NCBI RefSeq assembly: GCF_020567705.1
Contig: NZ_JAJDJU010000007.1
Location: 1 to 64,000 of the forward strand
Reading direction: 5' to 3'
DNA length: 64,000 nucleotides
From: Acidocella sp. KAb 2-4
GTDB taxonomy: Bacteria > Pseudomonadota > Alphaproteobacteria > Acetobacterales > Acetobacteraceae
The notes beneath the pieces are model-generated. The model was not told the origin of the DNA. It saw only the letters and a list, made by a program, of their open reading frames with translations, and made no database searches. A program made the translations under genes and the position numbers. This document shows positions 23,540 through 35,672 of this stretch, piece by piece. The stretch's first letter is position 1, and each line of letters starts with the position of its first letter.

Positions 23540-24916
23540 ATGGACCAGCCCATGACCGATGCCGAGCTTATCGCCCGCTATGACGGGCGCGTTCCGCGCT
23601 ACACCAGCTACCCCACGGCGCCGCATTTCCACCCCGGCATCGGCGCCGAGACCTACGCGCAATGGCTGGCCGAACTGCCCGCCGAGGCCGCGATCTCGCT
23701 CTATATCCATGTCCCGTTCTGCGACCGGCTCTGCCTGTATTGCGGCTGCAACACCAGCGTCGTGCGCAACGACCGGCCCAAGCGCGCCTATGCCGCGCAG
23801 CTCTCGCGCGAGCTCGATCTGCTGGCCGATTCGATCGGCCGTCGGGCCAGCGTCACCCAGGTGCATTGGGGCGGCGGCACCCCCACCGCGATGCCCGAGG
23901 ATTGCCTCGTCGGCATCATGGACCATGTGCGCCGCCGCTTCGCCCTGCGCCCCGATGCCGAGATCGCCATCGAGATCGACCCCACGACGCTGACGCCGGA
24001 GAGCCTGGACGCGCTGCGCCTGATGGGGGTGAACCGGGCCAGCCTCGGCGTGCAGGATTTCGACGAGGCGGTGCAGGAGGCGATTGGCCGCCACCAGAGT
24101 TTTGCGGAGACGGCGCAGGCTGCCCGGGCGCTGCGCGGGCTGGGCGTGAGTTCGCTCAACCTCGATTTGATCTACGGCCTGCCGCACCAGACCACCGAAT
24201 CAGTGGCCCGCACCGCGCGCCAGGTCCTGGCGCTGGGGGCCGACCGTGTCGCCGTGTTTGGCTACGCGCATGTGCCCTGGATGAAGAAACACCAGAAGCT
24301 GATCCCCGAGGCGGCGCTGCCGGGGGCGGAGGCGCGGCTGAACCAGGAGCGGATGATCCGCCAGGTGCTGGAGCGCGAGGGCGGCTATCTGCCAGTTGGG
24401 CTCGACCATTACGCGCTGCCCGGTGATTCCATGGCCGTGGCGGTGCGCGCCAATGCCTTGCACCGCAATTTCCAGGGCTACACCACCGATGCGACGCCCG
24501 TGCTGCTCGGGGTCGGCGCTTCATCGATCGGCGCGCTGCCACAGGGTTATGTGCAAAACGCGCCGGGCGTGCCCGCTTACGAGGCCGCCATCGCGCAGGG
24601 GCGGTTGCCGGTGGTGCGCGGTGTCGCGCTCAGCCCCGATGACCGGCTGCGCCGCGCCGTGATCGAGCGCATCATGTGCGATCTGGAGCTGGACATTCCG
24701 GCCCTGGCCGCCGCGCTGGGCGAAGACGCCGCGCCGCTGTTGCGCGATGCCCGCAAGTTGGAGGATTTCGCCGTGGACGGGCTGGTGACATGGGATGGCG
24801 CGAGGCTGCGCGTGACCGAGCGGGGCCGTCCCTTCGTGCGCAACGTCGCCGCGCTGTTCGACGTTTATCTGCAACGCGCCACCGCCGCCGCGCCCCGCCA
24901 CGCCGCCGCCGTTTAA
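23540..24916 (+). CDS. hemN: Oxygen-independent coproporphyrinogen III oxidase
   Basis: A radical-SAM enzyme of about 454-458 residues for anaerobic haem synthesis. The cluster motif C-x3-C-x2-C is HVPFCDRLCLYCGC (Cys57, 61, 64 counted from ATG 23552), with the conserved PRYTSYPTAPHF before it and GGGTPTAMP after it. ATGs occur at 23516 (inside the FNR box), 23540 and 23552; the box geometry makes 23516 untenable and would favour 23552 on a leaderless message if it is a class II promoter. It oxidatively decarboxylates coproporphyrinogen III without oxygen. Confidence 0.93.
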   Translation: MDQPMTDAELIARYDGRVPRYTSYPTAPHFHPGIGAETYAQWLAELPAEAAISLYIHVPFCDRLCLYCGCNTSVVRNDRPKRAYAAQLSRELDLLADSIGRRASVTQVHWGGGTPTAMPEDCLVGIMDHVRRRFALRPDAEIAIEIDPTTLTPESLDALRLMGVNRASLGVQDFDEAVQEAIGRHQSFAETAQAARALRGLGVSSLNLDLIYGLPHQTTESVARTARQVLALGADRVAVFGYAHVPWMKKHQKLIPEAALPGAEARLNQERMIRQVLEREGGYLPVGLDHYALPGDSMAVAVRANALHRNFQGYTTDATPVLLGVGASSIGALPQGYVQNAPGVPAYEAAIAQGRLPVVRGVALSPDDRLRRAVIERIMCDLELDIPALAAALGEDAAPLLRDARKLEDFAVDGLVTWDGARLRVTERGRPFVRNVAALFDVYLQRATAAAPRHAAAV

Positions 24917-24929
24917 CGTCTGCGCTCGC

Positions 24930-24960
24930 AACCCCCGTGGCGCCGCCGCGGGGGTTTTGT
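24930..24960 (+). terminator. Rho-independent terminator after hemN
   Basis: AACCCCCG (24930-24937) pairs with CGGGGGTT (24949-24956) across an 11 nt loop and is followed by a T-rich tail. It lies 14 bp past the hemN stop. Confidence 0.75.
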
Positions 24961-24981
24961 TGTGCCCGCGCGCGGGACAAG

Positions 24982-25012
24982 AAAAAACCCTGCCATGGTA
25001 ACCATGGCAGGG
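24982..25012 (-). terminator. Strong rho-independent terminator, minus strand
   Basis: CCCTGCCATGG-TAA-CCATGGCAGGG (24988-25012) is a perfect 11 bp stem with a 3 nt loop, and the six A residues at 24982-24987 give a U-run on the minus strand. It could end the sigma-54 regulator transcript (stop at 25149) or the short RNA proposed here. Confidence 0.85.
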
Positions 25013-25043
25013 CCAAGTCTGGGGAGTGTATCCGCTTTGGGAT
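24982..25043 (-). ncRNA. Candidate FNR-controlled small RNA
   Basis: In the convergent gap between hemN and the sigma-54 regulator, reading on the minus strand, a perfect FNR box (25091-25078) is followed 24 nt later by CATATT (25053-25048, -10-like) and then by the strong terminator at 25012-24982. With a start at A25043 the box centre is at -41.5, the class II position. The product would be about 60 nt, with a single-stranded CACUCCCC segment that could pair with GGAG ribosome sites, followed by the terminator stem. No ORF explains the promoter. The arrangement recalls the FNR-driven sRNA FnrS of enterobacteria, without sequence identity being claimed. Confidence 0.45.
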
Positions 25044-25077
25044 GACCAATATGTGCCGCTTCTGGCCGGGATGTTCC

Positions 25078-25091
25078 TTGATACAAATCAA
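25078..25091. promoter_or_regulatory. FNR/FixK-type box TTGATACAAATCAA in a convergent gap
   Basis: A perfect TTGAT-N4-ATCAA site with no annotated gene downstream on either strand. Minus-strand use leads to the candidate small RNA; plus-strand use (a TTTAAT hexamer at 25116-25121) would give antisense transcription into the 3' end of the sigma-54 regulator gene. Confidence 0.8.
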
Positions 25092-25148
25092 AATTTGCGG
25101 CTCAGCCTGGAATTTTTTAATCACGCCCGCGTGTGGGCGCGAATGCGA

Positions 25149-27047
25149 TCAATTCGCGCGGATATTGCCCAGCCGGCGGTACAGCGTGTTGCGGCTGATG
25201 CCCAGATGGCGCGCGGCGGCGGCGATATTGCCGCCCGCCTCGGCCACGGCGGCGGCGATCATCGCATCGGATTGCGCGCGCAGCGTGGCGCCAGCGGCTT
25301 CCACCACTGGCACCGTCCGCTTCGAGGTGAGCTCGCGCAGCGCGTCCTCGCTGAGATGGTGCATCTGCAGCATGTCCTCGTCGTCCTCCAGCATCAGGCA
25401 GGCGGTGCGCAGCATGCCCGCGAGCTGGCGCAAATTGCCGGGCCAGGAATAGCGGGCGCAGGCGGCGGCGAGGTCGGGCGAGAGGGTGGGGGCGCGGCCG
25501 CCGCGCGATGCCGCTTCCCGCGCCAGGATGCGCTCGACCAGGGCGGGCAGATCGGTGCGCTCGCGCAGCGGCGGCAGCGAGACGGCGAGCCCGTTGAGCC
25601 GGTAATACAGGTCGGAGCGGAAGGTCTTGTCGGCGATGCGGGCCGAGAAGTCGGCATGGGTGGCGGAGATCAGCAGGAAATCGACCGGCACCGGCTTGCC
25701 CCCGATCGGCGTTACCGTGCCTTCCTCCAGCACCCGCAGCAGGCGGGTTTGCATGGCCAGCGGCATGTCGCCGATTTCATCGAGGAACAGCGTGCCGCCA
25801 TGCGCTTCGCGGATGCGCCCCGGTGCGCCATCCTTGCGCGCTCCGGTGAAGGCGCCGGGGGCGTAGCCGAATAATTCGGACTCGATCAGCGTCTCCGGCA
25901 GGGCGGCGCAGTTCACCGCCACGAACGGTCCGCTCGCCCGCGGCCCGGCGGCATGGATGGCGCGGGAGAACATGTCCTTGCCCACCCCGGTCTCGCCTTG
26001 CAGCAGGATCGGCAGCTTGCGCCCCAGCACTCGGCGCAGCTGGCTGATCGCCTTGCTCACCCGGCTGTCGCCCGTATCCAGCGTGGCGAGCGCGTCGGCC
26101 TTCGGGGCCTCCGGCAGGGCCGGACGGCGCAGCAGCGGCGCGCGCATCTGCTCGACGCTCAGATACAGCAGCTCGCCATTATGCAGCCGCACGCCGGCGG
26201 GTTGATCGGGCATGCGGGCCAGCGCCATCAGCTCCTGTAGGCTGAGGTCGAACACGCTGGCGATGTCGCGCGCGCCGATATCCTCATGCCGCAGGCCGAG
26301 CATGGCGAAGCCCGCGCGGTTGGCGCCCAGGATGCGCCCATCCTCGGCCATCGCCACCGCGCCCTCCATCAGGCTGCCCAGGCAGTTGCTGGAGAGGTGG
26401 AAGCGCAGCTTGGTGTGGTTGACGAAGCTCAGCTCGAAGATGCGGTTCTCGATCATCTGCGCGGCAGCGCGCACCAGGCCGAACGTGTGCGGGTGGTAGC
26501 GGCGGGCGTCGCAAGAGATGTCGATCACCCCGAGCAGCGTGCCGCCCGGCTCGGTGAGCGGCGCGGCGGCGCAGGCGAGGAAATTGTTGTGGCGCAGGTA
26601 ATGCTCGGCGCCATTGACCACGATCGGCTTGCGCTCGACCAGCGCGGTGCCGATGGCGTTGGTGCCGCGCGCCTCCTCGGCCCAGGAGGCGCCGGGGCTG
26701 AGCGCGACTTGCGCGGCGCGGGTGCAGAAATCGGTGTCGCCGGCGGCGTCGAGCAGGTAGCCGTTTTCGTCGGAGAGCAGCATGATGCAGCCGGAGTCTT
26801 TGATCTGGCTGAAGAAATACTCCATCACCGGGCGCGCCTGGGTGACCAGCGTGGCGCGGCGCTCCGCCGCCATGCGCCGCTCGGCCTGGGTGAGGTGTGG
26901 GGCGTCGCGCCGGTTTTGCTCCGGGGCCAGCCCCGCCATCCGGCAGCGCTGCCAGGAGCGGCTGATATCACCCGGATCGACGGCGCCCGCCGCGGTGGGA
27001 AAATGCTGCAAAGGTTCTGCTCTGGCGGAGAGACTGAATGGCTGCAT
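25149..27047 (-). CDS. Sigma-54-dependent transcriptional activator, AcoR-like
   Basis: A 632-residue enhancer-binding protein: N-terminal GAF-like sensor (residues about 60-230, with SWQRCRMAGL and GTNAIGTALVERKP typical of AcoR/AcxR regulators), central AAA+ domain with Walker A GETGVGKDMF and the sigma-54 contact loop GAFTGA, and a C-terminal Fis-type helix-turn-helix (GGNIAAAARHLGISRNTLYRRL). It diverges from the aldehyde dehydrogenase gene, which carries a perfect -24/-12 promoter, and so is its probable activator. Ligands of this group include acetoin, acetone, alcohols and aldehydes. Confidence 0.92.
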   Translation of the reverse strand: MQPFSLSARAEPLQHFPTAAGAVDPGDISRSWQRCRMAGLAPEQNRRDAPHLTQAERRMAAERRATLVTQARPVMEYFFSQIKDSGCIMLLSDENGYLLDAAGDTDFCTRAAQVALSPGASWAEEARGTNAIGTALVERKPIVVNGAEHYLRHNNFLACAAAPLTEPGGTLLGVIDISCDARRYHPHTFGLVRAAAQMIENRIFELSFVNHTKLRFHLSSNCLGSLMEGAVAMAEDGRILGANRAGFAMLGLRHEDIGARDIASVFDLSLQELMALARMPDQPAGVRLHNGELLYLSVEQMRAPLLRRPALPEAPKADALATLDTGDSRVSKAISQLRRVLGRKLPILLQGETGVGKDMFSRAIHAAGPRASGPFVAVNCAALPETLIESELFGYAPGAFTGARKDGAPGRIREAHGGTLFLDEIGDMPLAMQTRLLRVLEEGTVTPIGGKPVPVDFLLISATHADFSARIADKTFRSDLYYRLNGLAVSLPPLRERTDLPALVERILAREAASRGGRAPTLSPDLAAACARYSWPGNLRQLAGMLRTACLMLEDDEDMLQMHHLSEDALRELTSKRTVPVVEAAGATLRAQSDAMIAAAVAEAGGNIAAAARHLGISRNTLYRRLGNIRAN

Positions 27048-27063
27048 GACCTTCGTGGATTCC

Positions 27064-27086
27064 TGTCCCAGTCGATTTCGCGGACA
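27064..27086. promoter_or_regulatory. Candidate activator-binding dyad TGTCC-N13-GGACA
   Basis: An interrupted palindrome about 170 bp upstream of the -24/-12 element and just after the regulator start, the expected place for an upstream activating sequence of an AcoR-type protein. Only one clear copy is seen, so the call is tentative. Confidence 0.35.
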
Positions 27087-27254
27087 CGATCTTTCTTCGC
27101 TATGCCGTGCCGTTGAAATTTTACTAGGGGAGACGGCACTGACGACGCAAATATCGTATCATCATGTCCTGTTTTGGTACAGCGTCCCGTTCCGGCGCGC
27201 GGACTCTTGCGCAGCATGCTACCAAAGACCCAGGTTTTCCGCGCCCGTGCCGTT

Positions 27255-27269
27255 TGGCACGGTGCTTGC
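27255..27269 (+). promoter_or_regulatory. Sigma-54 promoter TGGCAC-N5-TTGC
   Basis: TGGCACGGTGCTTGC matches the RpoN consensus exactly at both the -24 and -12 elements. It lies about 85 bp before the aldehyde dehydrogenase ATG, predicting transcription from about 27281. Confidence 0.9.
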
Positions 27270-27353
27270 CTTGAAGACCGCCGAGGCCCGCCACACATCT
27301 GGCGGGCCGGGAACGTACCGCACGAACGAAACATAACAGAGGAAACAAATAGA

Positions 27354-28886
27354 ATGCTCGACGCCGCCATTTCCCCCGCCGCCGGCAGTTCCGTGGCCGG
27401 GTTCTCCTTCAAGCCGCGTTATGACAATTTCATCAACGGCAAGTTCACCGCCCCGCTGAGCGGGCAGTATTTCGACAATATCTCCCCCATCACCGGCCGC
27501 CCCTTCACCCAGGCGGCGCGCTCCAATGAGGCGGACATCAACCTGGCGCTGGACGCCGCCCATGCCGCCGCCGAGGCCTGGGGCAAGACGTCGGTTGCCC
27601 AGCGCGCGCTGATTTTGAACCGCATCGCCGACCGCATGGAGCAGAATCTCGACCTGCTCGCCTATGTGGAGACGGTGGATAACGGCAAGCCGATCCGCGA
27701 GACCACCTTTGCCGACGTGCCGCTGGCCATCGACCATATGCGCTATTTCGCCAGCTGCATCCGCGCGCAGGAAGGCTCGCTGGCCGAGATCGACGAGACC
27801 ACCGTGGCCTATCATTTCCACGAGCCGCTGGGCGTGGTCGGGCAGATCATCCCCTGGAACTTCCCGCTGCTGATGGCGGTGTGGAAGCTGGCGCCGGCGC
27901 TGGCCGCGGGCAATGCCGTGGTGCTGAAGCCGGCCGAGCAGACCCCGGTCTCGATCATGGTGCTGATGGAGCTGATCGGTGATCTGCTGCCGCCGGGCGT
28001 GATCAATGTGGTGAATGGCTTCGGCCTGGAAGCGGGCAAGCCGCTCGCCTCCTCCAACCGCATCGCCAAGATCGCCTTCACCGGCGAGACCACCACGGGC
28101 CGGCTGATCATGCAGTATGCCAGCCACAACCTCATCCCCGTGACGCTGGAACTGGGCGGCAAGTCGCCGAACATCTTCTTCGACGACGTGATGGCCGATG
28201 ACGACGCCTTCCTCGACAAGGCGATCGAGGGTCTGGTGCTGTTCGCGCTCAACCAGGGCGAGGTCTGCACCTGCCCGTCGCGCGCCTTCATCCAGGAGAG
28301 CATCTATGACCGCTTCATGGAGAAGGTGCTCAAGCGCGTGACCGCCATCAAGCAGGGCAGCCCGCTGGATATGAACACGATGATCGGCGCCCAGGCCTCC
28401 TCGGAGCAGGTGCAGAAGATCCTGTCCTATATCGACATCGGCAAGCAGGAAGGCGCGCAACTGCTCACCGGCGGCGCGCGGGCCGATCTCGGCGGCGCGC
28501 TGTCCGAGGGCTATTACATCCAGCCGACGGTGTTCAAGGGCCACAACAAGATGCGCATCTTCCAGGAGGAGATCTTCGGGCCGGTGCTGTCGGTGACGAC
28601 CTTCAAGACCGAGGACGAGGTGCTGCAGCAGGCCAATGACACGCTGTATGGCCTGGGGGCGGGCGTGTGGTCGCGCGACGGCGGGCGCGCCTATCGCATG
28701 GGCCGCGGCATCAAGGCCGGGCGCGTGTGGACGAACTGCTACCACCTGTACCCGGCGCATGCCGCGTTCGGCGGGTACAAGCAGTCCGGCATCGGGCGCG
28801 AGACGCACAAGATGATGCTCGACCATTACCAGCAGACTAAGAACCTGCTGGTGAGCTACAGCCCGAATGCCCTCGGCTTCTTCTGA
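27354..28886 (+). CDS. NAD-dependent aldehyde dehydrogenase (AcoD/ExaC type)
   Basis: A 510-residue aldehyde dehydrogenase with general-base Glu266 in LELGGKSPN and catalytic Cys305 in [11 protein letters not shown], the exact pattern of acetaldehyde dehydrogenases AcoD/ExaC. The long upstream open extension is discarded because the sigma-54 promoter at 27255 would lie inside it and GAGGAAAC stands before ATG 27354. It oxidises an aldehyde such as acetaldehyde to the acid. It is followed, overlapping, by a DUF779 gene, its usual partner. Confidence 0.93.
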   Translation: MLDAAISPAAGSSVAGFSFKPRYDNFINGKFTAPLSGQYFDNISPITGRPFTQAARSNEADINLALDAAHAAAEAWGKTSVAQRALILNRIADRMEQNLDLLAYVETVDNGKPIRETTFADVPLAIDHMRYFASCIRAQEGSLAEIDETTVAYHFHEPLGVVGQIIPWNFPLLMAVWKLAPALAAGNAVVLKPAEQTPVSIMVLMELIGDLLPPGVINVVNGFGLEAGKPLASSNRIAKIAFTGETTTGRLIMQYASHNLIPVTLELGGKSPNIFFDDVMADDDAFLDKAIEGLVLFALNQGEVCTCPSRAFIQESIYDRFMEKVLKRVTAIKQGSPLDMNTMIGAQASSEQVQKILSYIDIGKQEGAQLLTGGARADLGGALSEGYYIQPTVFKGHNKMRIFQEEIFGPVLSVTTFKTEDEVLQQANDTLYGLGAGVWSRDGGRAYRMGRGIKAGRVWTNCYHLYPAHAAFGGYKQSGIGRETHKMMLDHYQQTKNLLVSYSPNALGFF

Positions 28887-29253
28887 GGCGCAACAGGCGC
28901 CGGCGCGGGTTTTGGCGACAGACTCCGCGCTGGCGCTGATTGCCGAGCTGAAGGCGAAATATGGAGAGATCCTGTTTCACCAATCGGGCGGCTGTTGCGA
29001 CGGATCGGCGCCGATGTGCTACCCTATCGGCGACTATCTGCTCAGCCCGGACGATGTGAAGCTCGGCGAGATCGGCGGCGTGGGGTTTTATATGAGCCCC
29101 TCGCAGTTCGAATATTGGAAGTACACCCAGCTGATCATCGACGTGGTGCCCGGCATGGGCGGGATGTTCAGCCTGGAGAACGGCACGGGCAAGCGCTTCC
29201 TCACCCGCTCGCGCGTGTTTACCGAGGCCGAGACCACGCAACTCGGCCTCTGA
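28867..29253 (+). CDS. DUF779 protein associated with aldehyde dehydrogenase
   Basis: A 128-residue protein of the DUF779 family ([18 protein letters not shown] and [15 protein letters not shown]). It has a conserved Cys-Cys pair and a third Cys that could bind metal. It overlaps the aldehyde dehydrogenase by 20 bp, so is translationally coupled, and this two-gene unit recurs widely in Proteobacteria. Biochemical role unknown; support or maturation of the dehydrogenase is an inference from conserved linkage. Confidence 0.88.
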   Translation: MPSASSEAQQAPARVLATDSALALIAELKAKYGEILFHQSGGCCDGSAPMCYPIGDYLLSPDDVKLGEIGGVGFYMSPSQFEYWKYTQLIIDVVPGMGGMFSLENGTGKRFLTRSRVFTEAETTQLGL

Positions 29254-29363
29254 CACGGAATATTATCGCGGCGCATGGTTGTGGCGGCGTGGGAAAATAT
29301 GCCACGCTGTCCGGGCGGCGCGCCCGCTCCGGGAGCCGCGCCACAAGACATGGAGCACTAAGG

Positions 29364-29780
29364 ATGAAATTGAGCAAATTCACGGGCGTGATGCTGGGCG
29401 CCGCGCTCTCGGCGGTTGCCGTGGCGGCGCAGGCCGGCACCCCGCCGGCACTCTACACCACCGCCCAGGCCAATGCGGGCGCCCCCGTCTACACCCAGAA
29501 CTGCGCGATGTGCCATGGCGCGGACCTCAAGGGCGTCGCCGGGCCGGCGCTGATCGGGCCGAGCTTCCCCGCCGCGGGCAGCGCCGCCACTATCGGCTCG
29601 GTGTTCACCGTGCTGGCGCAACAGATGCCCGCCGGGCAGCCGGGCAGCCTGTCGCACGACCAATACGCCGACCTGATGGCCTATATTCTGAGCAAGAACG
29701 GCTACCCCGCCGGGAGCACGGCGCTCGACTACACCGCCAGCCTCAGCTCCAAGACGCCGCTGGTGTCGCAGGTTAAGTAA
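29364..29780 (+). CDS. Periplasmic class I c-type cytochrome
   Basis: A 138-residue protein with an N-terminal Sec signal (residues 1-24, ending AQAG) and one haem attachment site CAMCH (47-51); the sixth ligand Met is likely in QQMPAGQPG near residue 98. It resembles the small cytochromes that accept electrons from periplasmic alcohol/aldehyde dehydrogenases. AAGGATG gives the start. It lies 110 bp after the DUF779 gene, with the same orientation, so may belong to the same aldehyde-response unit. Confidence 0.88.
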   Translation: MKLSKFTGVMLGAALSAVAVAAQAGTPPALYTTAQANAGAPVYTQNCAMCHGADLKGVAGPALIGPSFPAAGSAATIGSVFTVLAQQMPAGQPGSLSHDQYADLMAYILSKNGYPAGSTALDYTASLSSKTPLVSQVK

Positions 29781-29792
29781 TACCCCCTGGTA

Positions 29793-29835
29793 TCCGTCCG
29801 TGGTGGTTGATAGATATCAATGCGCTACGGACGGA
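29793..29835. promoter_or_regulatory. FNR/FixK-type box nested in a larger palindrome, upstream of CBS-ftsH
   Basis: The perfect box TTGATAGATATCAA (29807-29820) is centred inside TCCGTCCGT (29793-29801) and its exact reverse complement ACGGACGGA (29827-29835). A class II promoter would start near 29855, 25 bp before the CBS gene. The outer arms may bind a second regulator or let the region form a hairpin/cruciform. Confidence 0.78.
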
Positions 29836-29879
29836 ACATGCCAGTCTCCGGTCCGGATGAACCGTAATGGTGGATAGAT

Positions 29880-30362
29880 ATGACCGTGACCGCTGCTGAT
29901 CTCATGACCCGCGACCTCGTGATGGTGCGCCAGCTGGACAACGTCTCCAAGGTTGCCGGGGTGTTGGCGGGGCGTGGCATCAGCGCCGCGCCGGTGGTGG
30001 ATGCCGAGGGCAAGCTGCTCGGCATGGTCAGCGAGGAAGATTTGATGCGCCAGCTTGGCGCCGAGCATGAGAGCCGCCGCGCCTGGTGGCTGCAGATGCT
30101 GGCCGAGGGCGAGGATCTCGCCCCTGATTTTCTCGAATACCTCAAGCAGGAAAAACGCACCGCCGCCGATGTGATGTCGCGCGAGGTGGTGACCGTGGCG
30201 CCCGACGCGCCGGTGAGCGAGATCGTCGATCTCTTCGCCAAACACCGCATCAAGCGCGTGCCGGTGGTGCAGGAGGGCAAGGTGGTCGGCATCGTCAGCC
30301 GCGCCGACATCATCCGTGCGATCGCCGCCGGGCGCCTCACCTACGGCCAGCCTAACGGCTGA
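29880..30362 (+). CDS. Tandem CBS-domain protein
   Basis: A 160-residue protein of two CBS motifs (residues about 1-60 and 97-155; TAADLMTRDLVMV and TAADVMSREVVTV each begin a motif) joined by a helical linker with RRAWWLQMLAEGEDLAPDF. Such stand-alone CBS pairs bind adenosyl ligands (AMP, ATP, NAD(H), SAM) and act as energy sensors. It lies behind an FNR box and 35 bp ahead of ftsH, suggesting a low-oxygen stress function. Ligand and target are unknown. Confidence 0.87.
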   Translation: MTVTAADLMTRDLVMVRQLDNVSKVAGVLAGRGISAAPVVDAEGKLLGMVSEEDLMRQLGAEHESRRAWWLQMLAEGEDLAPDFLEYLKQEKRTAADVMSREVVTVAPDAPVSEIVDLFAKHRIKRVPVVQEGKVVGIVSRADIIRAIAAGRLTYGQPNG

Positions 30363-30397
30363 GACAGAGGCGCGCCGCCGCGCGGGCAGGGGGTAAA

Positions 30398-32228
30398 GTG
30401 GCAAAAAAAGGCGACGAGGTTTCACGTTTCGGGTTCATCCTCGCCTCAGTGCTGCTCTCGCTGCTGCTGTTTTCGGTGCTCAGCCGCCAATCGCAGCAAC
30501 AGGTCAAAACCATCCCCTACAGCCAGTTCCAGAGCCTGTTGCAGGCGGGGCAGGTAGACAACCTTACCGTTGGCGACACGCAGATCACCGGCACGCTGAA
30601 GAACGCCCCAGCCGGGCAGCCCACGCAATTCGAGACTGACCGCGTGGACCCGGCCCTGGCGCAGGATTTGGCGAAGCAGAAGATCACTTTCTCGGGTCAG
30701 CCGGCGCCCGGCGCCTGGGCCACGCTGTTTGGCTGGCTGGCGCCGCTCATCCTGTTCGGCGGGCTGTGGTATATGCTGCTCGGCGGGCGCATGGGCGGGG
30801 CGGGCGGTGTGCTCTCCGTCGGCAAGAGTCGCGCCCGGGTCTATGCCGAAAACGACGTGCCGGTGCGCTTCAAGGATGTCGCCGGGGTCGAAGAGGCCAA
30901 GGCCGAACTCAAGGAAGTGGTGGATTTCCTCAAAAACCCCGGCGCCTATGGCCGGCTCGGGGCGCATATCCCCAAAGGCGTGCTGCTGGTCGGCCCGCCC
31001 GGCACGGGCAAGACGTTGCTGGCCCGCGCCGTGGCCGGCGAGGCGAAAGTGCCGTTCTTCTCCATCTCCGGCTCCGAATTCGTGGAGATGTTCGTCGGCG
31101 TCGGCGCCGCGCGGGTGCGTGATCTGTTCGAGCAGGCGCGGCGCTCCGCCCCGGCCATCATCTTCATCGACGAACTGGACAGCCTGGGCCGCGCCCGCAA
31201 CGCCGCCATCCCCGGCGGCGGCAATGATGAGAAAGAGCAGACTCTGAACCAGCTCCTGGCCGAGATGGACGGGTTCGACCCGTCCTCCGGCGTGGTGCTG
31301 CTGGCCGCCACCAACCGGCCCGAGATCCTCGACCCCGCGCTGCTGCGCGCCGGGCGCTTTGACCGGCAGATTTTGGTGGACCGGCCGGACAAGGCCGGGC
31401 GCGTGCAGATCCTTGGCGTGCATATGCGCAAGATCAAGCTCGCTCCGGGCGTTTCGTCCGAGGAGATCGCGGCGCTCACGCCCGGCTTCACTGGAGCCGA
31501 TCTCGCCAATCTGGTGAATGAGGCGGCGCTGCTCGCCACCCGCCGCCAAGCCGAGGCGGTGACGCTGGAGGATTTCACGGAGGCGGTGGAGCGCATCATC
31601 GCCGGGCTGGAGAAACGCACCCGCCTGCTCGTGCCCAAGGAGCGCGAGGTGGTAGCGCATCACGAGCTGGGCCACGCGATCACCGCCATGGCCCTGCCTG
31701 ACAGTGACAAGGTGCAGAAGATTTCGATCATCCCGCACGGGTTGGCGGCGCTGGGCTATACCATCCAGCGCCCCGGGGCGGACCGCTTCATCATGGGCCG
31801 TCAGGAGATGCTGGACCGCATGACCGTGCTGCTCGGCGGGCGGGCGGCGGAGTCGCTGATCTTCCCCGATGTCTCCACCGGCGCGGCGGATGATCTGATG
31901 CGCGCCACCGACATCGCGCGCTCGATGGTGGTGCGCTTCGGCATGGACGACAAGCTCGGCCAGATGACCTATGAACCGGAGACGCCGCATCTGCTCGGCA
32001 ATACCGGCGTGCCGGATTGGCGCCCGCGCCAGTATAGCGAGCAGACCGCCGCCGCCATCGATGCCGCGGTGCATGATTTGGTGGAGAGCGCCTTCAACCG
32101 CTCGCGCGCGATTTTGCAGGCCAATATGCCGGTGCTGCGCGAGGCGGCGCGCGAGTTGCTGAAGGAGGAGACGATCTCGGGCGACAAGCTCGACGAGCTC
32201 GCCGCCAAGATCCCCCCCTGGACGGATC

Positions 32229-32236
<8 letters not shown>
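30398..32236 (+). CDS. ftsH: ATP-dependent zinc metalloprotease FtsH (accessory copy)
   Basis: A 612-residue membrane AAA+ protease: two transmembrane helices (11-29 and 110-128) bracketing a periplasmic domain, Walker A GPPGTGKT (199-206), Walker [12 protein letters not shown], second region of homology ([20 protein letters not shown]), and the zinc site HELGH near 422-426. Translation starts at GTG 30398 after CAGGGGG. It ends within the start of the next gene. Its placement behind the FNR box and CBS gene suggests a secondary, condition-specific FtsH; the housekeeping copy usually sits near tilS/folP, which are not here. Confidence 0.92.
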
Positions 32237-35552
<3,316 letters not shown>

Positions 35553-35672
35553 ATGGCGCCAGAGTTCGAGACTTTCGACGAATTGATGCGTGCGCAGGGC
35601 GCCATGTCTCGCCAAGCCGTGATCGGCGCCATGCTCAACGCCTCGCATAACCTCAAAGACAACAGGCCATGA
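35553..35672 (+). CDS. Small ORF (39 residues) coupled to hydrogenase protease
   Basis: ATG at 35553 is preceded by GGAGGGA with good spacing; the frame runs 39 codons (MAPEFETFDELMRAQGAMSR at the N terminus, ending NLKDNRP) and its TGA overlaps the ATG of the hydrogenase protease (ATGA). It is Met-rich (5 of 39) and amphipathic, without a signal or transmembrane helix. It may be a real small protein or a translated leader that couples ribosomes onto the protease gene. Not recognised as a known family. Confidence 0.6.
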   Translation: MAPEFETFDELMRAQGAMSRQAVIGAMLNASHNLKDNRP

